A stretch of DNA of 64,000 bases, taken from Nemertoderma westbladi. Taxonomy: Eukaryota; Xenacoelomorpha; Nemertodermatida; Nemertodermatidae. The stretch is taken from contig JAUCBJ010006023.1 of NCBI GenBank assembly GCA_032718475.1, forward strand, positions 1-64,000, written 5' to 3'. The translations under genes were made by a program, and so were the position numbers. The notes under the pieces were generated by a model. That model was not told where the DNA came from. It worked only from the letters and a program-made list of their open reading frames with translations, and did not search any database. Numbering within the stretch: position 1 is the first letter of the stretch; each line of letters opens with the position of its first letter. Below, in pieces: positions 24,101 to 33,100 of this stretch.

Positions 24101-27100
24101 TTAGGTTTAAATCCATATTATTGTGTTGGCACCATTCGTCTAGTAGAAATAAAGCATATTGTATGTGTTGTTTTTCGGTTGAATAAATAACTAAGTCATC
24201 AGCAAAGAATATAAAATATAATGTAGAGGCGATTTGCCTTAGAGCAGCAGCTAGATCAGTAATGAACATTAAGAATGCGGTTGGTGAGAAACAATCCCCC
24301 TGTTGTATACCCCGAAGTTGCGAAATAGGTGCTGAAAAACTAATGCCATCGGATATTTTGACAGTGTTTCCGAATATTGACTGAATTAACGCAAAAAGTT
24401 TTCCTTTTATATTAAATTTGAAGAAAATCTTATGAAGTAAAATGTTTCTATCAATCAGGTCAAAAGCTTTACGGAAGTCTATAAATAGTGCATAAACCGG
24501 TTTCGATTCATGACTGTAGATTGGAGTGAATAAAATCAATGAGTTTTCTGATTGCTTGAGTAGTAGATCGACCGGGGATAAATCCGTATTGTTCTAGAGG
24601 TAGCTGATCCATTATTTTCTTTATTACCCTTGAGTTTATTATCGACATCAGTACCTTCAACAGTACACAAATTAGCGCAATACCAGGGTAGTTTCCAGGA
24701 TCTGTTAATTCGCCCTTCCCTTTGTATAGAATTTTCAAAATGCTAGTTTTCCAGACAGGTGGAATTTCACCGAGATTTAAACATGTGTTGTAGAGAAGTG
24801 TAATAACTGTGACTAATAGTGGGAGTGAAAGTTTCAAATGTTCATAATATATTCCATCACAGCCGGATGCTTTACCACTCTTTGTTTTGTTGATTGCGTC
24901 TGTTACATCAGTGTCTTGAAATGGTTGCACCACTCTGGGGAATCTTTTGTACTGTCGATAGTAGCTTGGTTTGGAGGTTGTATGTTTGTATGATTTTGTT
25001 CGCCAATTAGAGAATGGAAATGGTCCTCTAAATTGTCTAGCTCGATGAGGGCTGTAGGAAAGTCAGTCTTTGTTCTCCATAGTGTCCATGGGGTTATCTC
25101 AGTTTGTTTTAAAGTTTCTATAAGAGTGTTTTCATCAAAATTTGTCTTTTTGGAATTCAGAAGTTGTTTGTATTCGGTTCGAGTAGCCCAATAATAATTG
25201 GAGTTGTCACCATTTTGTAGGAGTGTCATAACTTGTTGTTTCTTTATCCTGCATTCCTCGTCAAACCAAGGTTTATGGTGGTGGGAAGTGGTTTTTGGTG
25301 GTTTTTGCGAGGAAGTTGAAATAACATGTTGAATGTCGTCAGTTGCTGCGTCTAGCCTGTCAGAGAGAAGGTTGGACATGATATCGTGGTTCCTTAGTTC
25401 CTGTTCTAGAATATTTATGTTTAGCTTGCGGGATAGTTTTTCGACTGGCTTATTGGCGTTTACATTGGTACCATACATTGTATCAACTTGGATATCAACA
25501 CGTTGGTGTTTACGAATTGGGTTATGGTTGATTGAAGTGCGAGCTGTAATGTTAGACTGTGAACCACAGATCGATCGTACTCGAGCCCTGAGGCGATATA
25601 TATGTTTTCTCAGTTCGATTATTGTGGAGTATGAAGCCCAGACCCTGTAGATTACGTGTGAGATCTGCACCACAGTTCTCCTGAGAGTCTATACGGCAGT
25701 TGAAGTCACCTCCTATGTAAATCGGTGTGTCTGGATTGAGGATTGGTATACGTAAGGGCTTCGCTGATAATTAATAGTACATCCTCAACTTTATTCTCTG
25801 GGTTAAAGTAAAATACTAGAATTGATCCAGCCGTTGTGTTTAATACCATATAGTTTTCATTGGCGACAATTAATTTAGGTCTCAGTTCCGGTTTTGCCAA
25901 GATAATAAGCCCTCCATGAGGCCTTCCCCTTTGAGACCTGGTTGCGGGTTGCACAAATGCGTAAAAATCGGGAAAAGAAAGTGTATCACAGATACAGAGA
26001 TACAGATTGATGTTATTAATAAGATACTATTAATAAGATAATATTAAATTGAGTATAATTATTTATAAATAAATTTTCAATTAATGTCGACTACAATGGC
26101 AACACATTTCGTACAGTGAAATAATACTTACTTTTCTCTCGTGTAATATTTTGTTAATTAACACTTAATTACCTGTACACATATCTGTACCATCTCCAGA
26201 ATACCCAGACTTGCAGGAGCAACTAAATCCACCCTCGGTATTTGTGCAGTCGGCATTACTGTGGCAGTTGTGTGCGTTTTCGGTACATTCATCAACATCT
26301 ATTATATATGTTGCAGTCATTAAGGGTAATCAAGGAATTATATTTAATTCGATTATATTTATCAAGATACAGCAGTTGTACATAGGCCTAGTGCATAGAG
26401 CTACTGTATTTTAGTAAAGTGGTACCGGTACAGCAGTACCACATGTAGTAAACTCAATTTAAACGAATATTACTCAAATTAAAAATAGAATAGAAATGTT
26501 TATTTTTAGATTAGAAAATTATTAAAAATAGAATAGAAATGTTTATTTTTATAAATTATAGACAACGTCGTCCTGCTGCTGGTTGCCATGCCGGTTAAAC
26601 TCAGAATCGTAATCGATAAATCAAAGATGATGTCCCCCCACTGCTGGTTTCTGTGCCGGTTAAACTCGGAATCGTCGTGCCGGTTAAACTCTTAGGTCAC
26701 AAGTGATAAATTGTACCGGTAGATGATGCTGTTCCAAAAAATCGCAAAGGATAAACTGTAGGCGTCTGGATGGTTAAACTCGAAGTCCAGTGATCCTTAT
26801 TATTGCAGATTGACAGTCGCATACGCCTGTAGGCCTAACTGCCTACATAGGCAGGCATGGCAGATAGGTATACTGGTTGGTCAGCTGGTATATGATTATT
26901 CATCTTATTGCCTGTGATATTTCCTAATTTCCTAGCTTTTAAGGTTTTTAGCTTATTTCCTAGGAATTAATGTTAATCACTAATTTCGCTTAAAACCTGC
27001 AACATATACACCATTGGTAAACAACTATAAGATAACACTACTGATGTATAAGAAAAACAGTCGGCTGAAGCCTGAGACGACGCGACGGCTCCTCTTTCAA

Positions 27101-30100
27101 TAGCTGCTACACGAGCGTAGGGCTGGGCGCTACCCCTATCTCCTATCCCAAGATTTGCTCCCAGTTATTTAACTGGTACTCATTTTCTACAACCAATAGA
27201 TTGCAGGCCCAGTGCACAACCAATTAAGCTACCCCTGTACATTAATGATGATGTACACTGGTGATGATCATGATGATGATGTTATTATAAGTAATCACAA
27301 ATTAAAGAGCCATCATTATATACCACAATCGCTGATAATATACCGGTTATTAACATCTGTGATCTAGAATGTTTGCGCCTGGAGAGCTCGGAATGTAATC
27401 AATCAAGAGTGCAGTAGTGGACAGGCAATAACATATTGAGAGACAACGGTCTTTATCAACTAACTGGATTCTTATGTCCTGATGTTGTGATGCGGGGTTA
27501 GATTTAAATGAGGTTTAAAAATGTTTAGATCTTTAAGATAATGAATTTAAACAATGAATAATTAATATTTAATTCTTACCATCACACAATGTTACACCAT
27601 CGCCCGAATAACCAGATTTACAAGCGCAATTAAAACCTCCATCAATATTTGCACAGTCGGCGTTTGTTGGACAATTGGGGGTGCTTGATGTGCATTCGTT
27701 AACATCTGTGAAACATGTTATGAAACTATTGAAGATATATATTTGTTAAAAATAGTATTATAATGGACGGTATATACCAAAAATACCAAAATTTTGACAG
27801 TTAACTTTGAAAGCCCTCAGCAAGTCTCTGACCGGATGAGCATAAGCTCAAAGGATGGTATGCTTGAGCATGTGGACGACTTCTGTTACCTGGGATTATG
27901 GATACAGATGTCAGGTGAGGACTTTCGAATACGTAAGAGAAAGGCATGAGGAGCCTTGAATAGGCTTTCCAGGATTTGGAGGTCACATAGAATTAATCGG
28001 AAACTTAAGGTCCGATTATTTAGAGCAGCAGTAGTTCCAGTACTCCTCTATGAGACTCCATGCTGGGCTCTAAATGCTGAGGACACAAAATCTCTGGATG
28101 GCACATTCACAAGAATGCTACGCCGGGGTCACTTTGTCAAGTACAATGCACACCTCTCCAACCAGACACTATATACAATTGGAGGTGTCTCATTGGTTCC
28201 ACCAAGCTTGACACTAGAGCAAAGCCGCCTCCGCGTTGTACCCGTGAGGACCTGCCAGTGCATAATCTTGTGCTTTGGCAGTCTCATGGAGTGAATAAGC
28301 ATGGTGGACAGCCCATGACTTTCTTGAGCGCATCTTAAAGGACACTGGCCTTGAAGATGCGGATGATCTAGAAAATATCATGGGTGATAGGTAGTTGTGG
28401 CGGCTCAATATTGTCAACAAGCCGGCAAAGCATTCTTAAAAATGCAGCTGCAATGCAGCATGCCGATCCTAGTAGTGGTGGTAGTAATTAATAAATAGCA
28501 AAGTAATAATAATAAAAAGAGTTAAACATTCGCCTTTGTTTAGCTGGTAGACTCGGTCCAAGTCGTCGACTTAGTATTTTGGTCGCAGTTTAGAAGGTAG
28601 TATAATGGGGCTGGATCCCCGCAGAGCCAACAAACACAACTGTCTATGTTGGGCGTGTGGAACCACTCAGTGGTGCAGATTTTATGGTGGGAACCGCGGA
28701 CTGATACCCTTATTGCCACGTCTCTGCGAGATTGGTTGGGTTGAGTCCCTGAAGTGAGTTTAAATAATTTATGTATAGTGTTATTTTATCATATGTGTAT
28801 ATACTATGCTACATAACTTACCTTGGCAATTGAAGCCATTTCCCGTATAACCTGTCTGGCAATGGCATAAGAAACTTCCTATAGTATTGGTACAAACAGC
28901 ATTAGTATCGCATTGGGCACTACCTTCAGCACATTCATCAACATCTATAATATTTTACACATAATATTAAACATTACAAAAAAAGTGGAATTAAATATTT
29001 AATTTAATTTAGTTTAATTCGGTCTAGGCTGACAATAGTAAAAAAGTAAAAAACGAAGTCCATTAAAATCACAAACAATAATTCACACAACAGAAAATTA
29101 AAAAAATAAAACGTATTCGAGATCAGTTAATACAATGTCGAAGTAGCTGTGAATTCTTTCCAGTTTGGCGTCAAGTGTAGATTGTGGCAGGTTAAAAACG
29201 TTTCGAATGAAATTAACACTTAGCACTGAAATTAAATTGACTGAAATTAACACTAGCAATTATTGCCAAATTTTAAGGCAGACTTTTTTCTACATCCAGA
29301 GACATGTGTTCCTACATTTATTTATCAAGCATTAAAAATGACTGGTAATATTTAATAAGCGTAAATATTTAATTCCAGTTAACATGAACTCAGGAAGAGA
29401 AGAATATAGGCAATTCGAATTTTGTGCTCTTTTTTCGGAACCTAAATTGTTTTTATGGCATCGCTGTTGTGTCAGAATTGAAATAGGCAAAACTTCAGAT
29501 TCAGATGTTCCACTGTAATATACACTACACCGCAGTGCTCAATTTACAATGTAATATGCACTAAATAGTAAATACTGTCCAGCGTCAATACCACTAACTC
29601 ATTTTAATTAATATTAGGTTATGGTAGTAATAGCTCTTCCTGTCTGCTAGTAGGCATGCCTGATTAATGAACTAATCATGTCTGCGATTGGGTGGGTTGT
29701 CACCTTGAATGCCGGTAGTCAGTCAACTCATTGAGCTATCCCAGCTATTGAACAATCCCAGCTCTGAAATATTTTCGATTACATTTATTTGAAATACGTC
29801 TGCAATGACTTTATGACTTTATGACGCATTATGACTCTTGTTTTTGTTTTTAATGAAATCGGATGCTGACGACGCCGAATGTGCTCCGTTAATTGTCCTC
29901 TTTCAGAACTAGCCGATAACCAAAACCATAACCATGAATCCAGCTATCTAACTGAGATTCCGGAAGTTGCTACTTAGCCATTGTCCAACGCAAAACTCTC
30001 AAAATGCATGGTTGTTATTACTTGAACTATTAAACTATAAATAAGTTCTGGTTAACCGTCCACCTACCTGTGTATGTGTAAACCATTACTTCACAGACAT

Positions 30101-33100
30101 GAAGAGGCAATCCATTACCACTAAATATAACAACGAACTGACCAACTTTCCCCCTCGCAGCTAAGTACAATTAGTGACAGATCAGCTTGATCAATTATTG
30201 TACCACACGGTTCTTCTTCACTGGTTCCGAGTCCATTCAAGAATGTTCTATCATTGCTATTAGTTACGTAAATCTGCAGCAAATATAAACAAAAACTATT
30301 TCTTTCAATAATTTCTAAAATGAATAGAGAGGGGGGGGGGGGGGGGGGGTACACCATGTTGTTTTAAATTGGTAATTGATGAATTGATGAATCATAATGC
30401 ACGAGTAAAGTTTTTTGAAGGCATATTCTTTGGTTTATATTTCAAAAGCAACAAAGCATGACAAGTTGTATTTTGTATTAAATTTAGTGCTAGCACCAAG
30501 TTGCACCATGTCTAACATCCATCATGTCATTGATATAAAGTCAAGTGTCATTAAATTGTATTCCAGCAGACTCAGAACACTAACAAACCCATATTACGAA
30601 AGAAACCAATGATACAAATTTTGCCCTTCAAATTTAACCTTGTCTGTGTTAATACCCATTTATTAGGGATAGTTATAAAACCCGAAAATAACGAAAAATA
30701 TGAAATTATTAACGAAAATATCGAAATTATAAAACTTTAAATAAAATCTCGCTTTCCAGTGAGATCGGTATAATTAGAAGTCACACTTTACATTTTTTAA
30801 TTAATAAATTCTGATAATTTCGCACCATTTTCGACCTTAAAGGTAATTTAATACCAAATACTGTCTCTGCTGATTGGTTGTGAAAGGTGATACAATGATA
30901 CTACTAGGATCGGCATGCTGCATTGCAGCTGCATTTTTAAGAATGCTGTGTCGGCTTGTCTACAAAATTACACCGTCACAACATGACATTTGCTAGATCA
31001 TCCGCATCTTCAAGGCCAGTGTCCTAAGAATCGAGATATTAATAATACTTGTGATTCGAGAGTGGTAATCTATTGTGATTTTTAAGCGATTTTTTCAGTG
31101 GTAGGAGGGTACTAAAAAACAACATAATTGACCGGATAGTTTCGGAGCCTTTTGTGTGACAAACAAACAAACAAACAAACAGATTGACAGACACGATTTT
31201 CTTACAGTAGTAAGGAAATCTGAAGATTTACAAATAAAACGACCCAGTGCTTAGAATTCAATCAGTAAAATCAATCAATAAAACAAAAAGTTTGGGGGAG
31301 TCAACACCGTCCTTTATATTAAAAGAATTATACTGTACTATTTTTTATTATATTGTATTGTGTAGGGTCTACTACATTTATACTACACTATCAAGGCGTT
31401 GGGATGGGGCGGGGGGTATATTTAATACTTTTATTTGATAAAATAAAAAATTTTAATAAACTAAATTTGAGGGCATCCACAGTAGTATCTACAGTATTAA
31501 TAGATACAACTACTGTACTGTAGATTAGAAGCATAGCCTAGCACGCGAAGCGCGCCTGGTTTGCTAGATCTATACTAAAACTAGCTATCCAATACTACAG
31601 AAGCTATGACCAATTTGTGGGTATATCTTTTGCGTAGAGGTATAGTCTATATAGAGGCTACATGAAGGTAGGTGTAGCCTACATGTAGATGCACGTGTAG
31701 GGTGAATGTAGGTAGGTGTAGTCCCATAGATATTAATGTAATTTATGTGTCAACTTGCAGTAACGTGATACACGGTCGTCAATCAGGATGTATGTCAATA
31801 ATCTCTGATCTCCACGGTACAATACGGTAGGCTACATCAACCTGCAGACCTGTCTGCTGTCAGACAACAGGTTTTACTGCATACTGCAGTACTGTATAAA
31901 TATCAAACATCGCGTTCTGATTATACTAAAGTCCCTTACTCGTCATAAATATTAGGCCCTAATGAATTTGAGTATGCTAACGCCACGAAAGGCATCGTTC
32001 CATTACAGCATTAGATTAACTCTTTCTGATCTATATGTTTATTGAGTAAGAGTAACCTACTGTAAACAAACAGCCATCATCGCGGGGACTATAGTCTACC
32101 AGAAACCCTGACCCCCCTCTGCCCCTCTTTATCTGTTTATCAACCATACATCCATGGGACTTGAACAGTACTTCAGCATTGAAATGTTTTGGACGTTTTG
32201 TTTTGAAAGTAAAAATATAGAATATATAGTCTGGAAGTTTTGTTTGTTTTAATTTTTCAGGCAGTCACATTCCACCAACCAGCAACAACAGTCCCATCCC
32301 TTCCCACTATCCCGCGGACCACCACACTGTTTCATTATAAAGTATTCCCATCTCGATGATGGGAATTAATCAGTAATCAGATGGGATTCAAATCCCATCT
32401 CGAAGTAACAGCAAAACAATAACACGAAAATCAATAGCTTTACAGTTATATTTGATTGCATTGAAAGGTAATAGAAAGAAGAAGCTAAATTGCATATCCA
32501 TTAAAATATCATGAAATTGATACGGCAGTTTATAGTAGATTAAAACGGCCACAGCAAGATTTATAAAATGGAAAATAAGTAAAATCAGCACACAATATTA
32601 CCAATATAGACATTGAAGACAATTTAATAAACAAATATTATAAAAAAATATCTACTAACAATCAATACATGATATATATAATATATATACATCAGCGACT
32701 ACCATCGCCACTCTGGTTCAATCAGTCAGTCCGGTATCATTGTTAGCGTTTTGTTGAATCACCCACTCATCCTCAGACCCTCATGGACACTGACGACGAG
32801 CTCTAACCCTAACCGTTAGTCGATTCCTCCTTGACTGGAAACATCAGGTTCGGGCCGTTCGTCCCATACAAAGTCATTAGCCTCCATGCCTGAACCCGCA
32901 GGATCATAAGATCTACTGTATGTATCGGTATATCGTTCAGTCGTTTTTTCCTTTGTCAGTACTGTACAGTAGTATTGATAGGCTCCGTCTCGTGGGTATT
33001 CAGGGGACCCCCATTCGACGTATTCGCATCTCCTCCTGGTTGTTTCGGGTACCACCGCCCGCCATACAGTCATATGCATGCGCATCTCTTCGTGGTTGTT

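Noticed and set aside
28540-28760. Possible SINE (TTTAGCTGGTAGACTCGG resembling a tRNA A box, and CGTCTCTGCGAGATTGG)
   Set aside because: No B box at the right spacing, no tail and no second copy in the window.
32340-32410. Two copies of GGGATTCAAATCCCATCTCG-like sequence resembling a tRNA T-arm
   Set aside because: It is a short palindrome; no anticodon stem, acceptor stem or A box can be placed around it.
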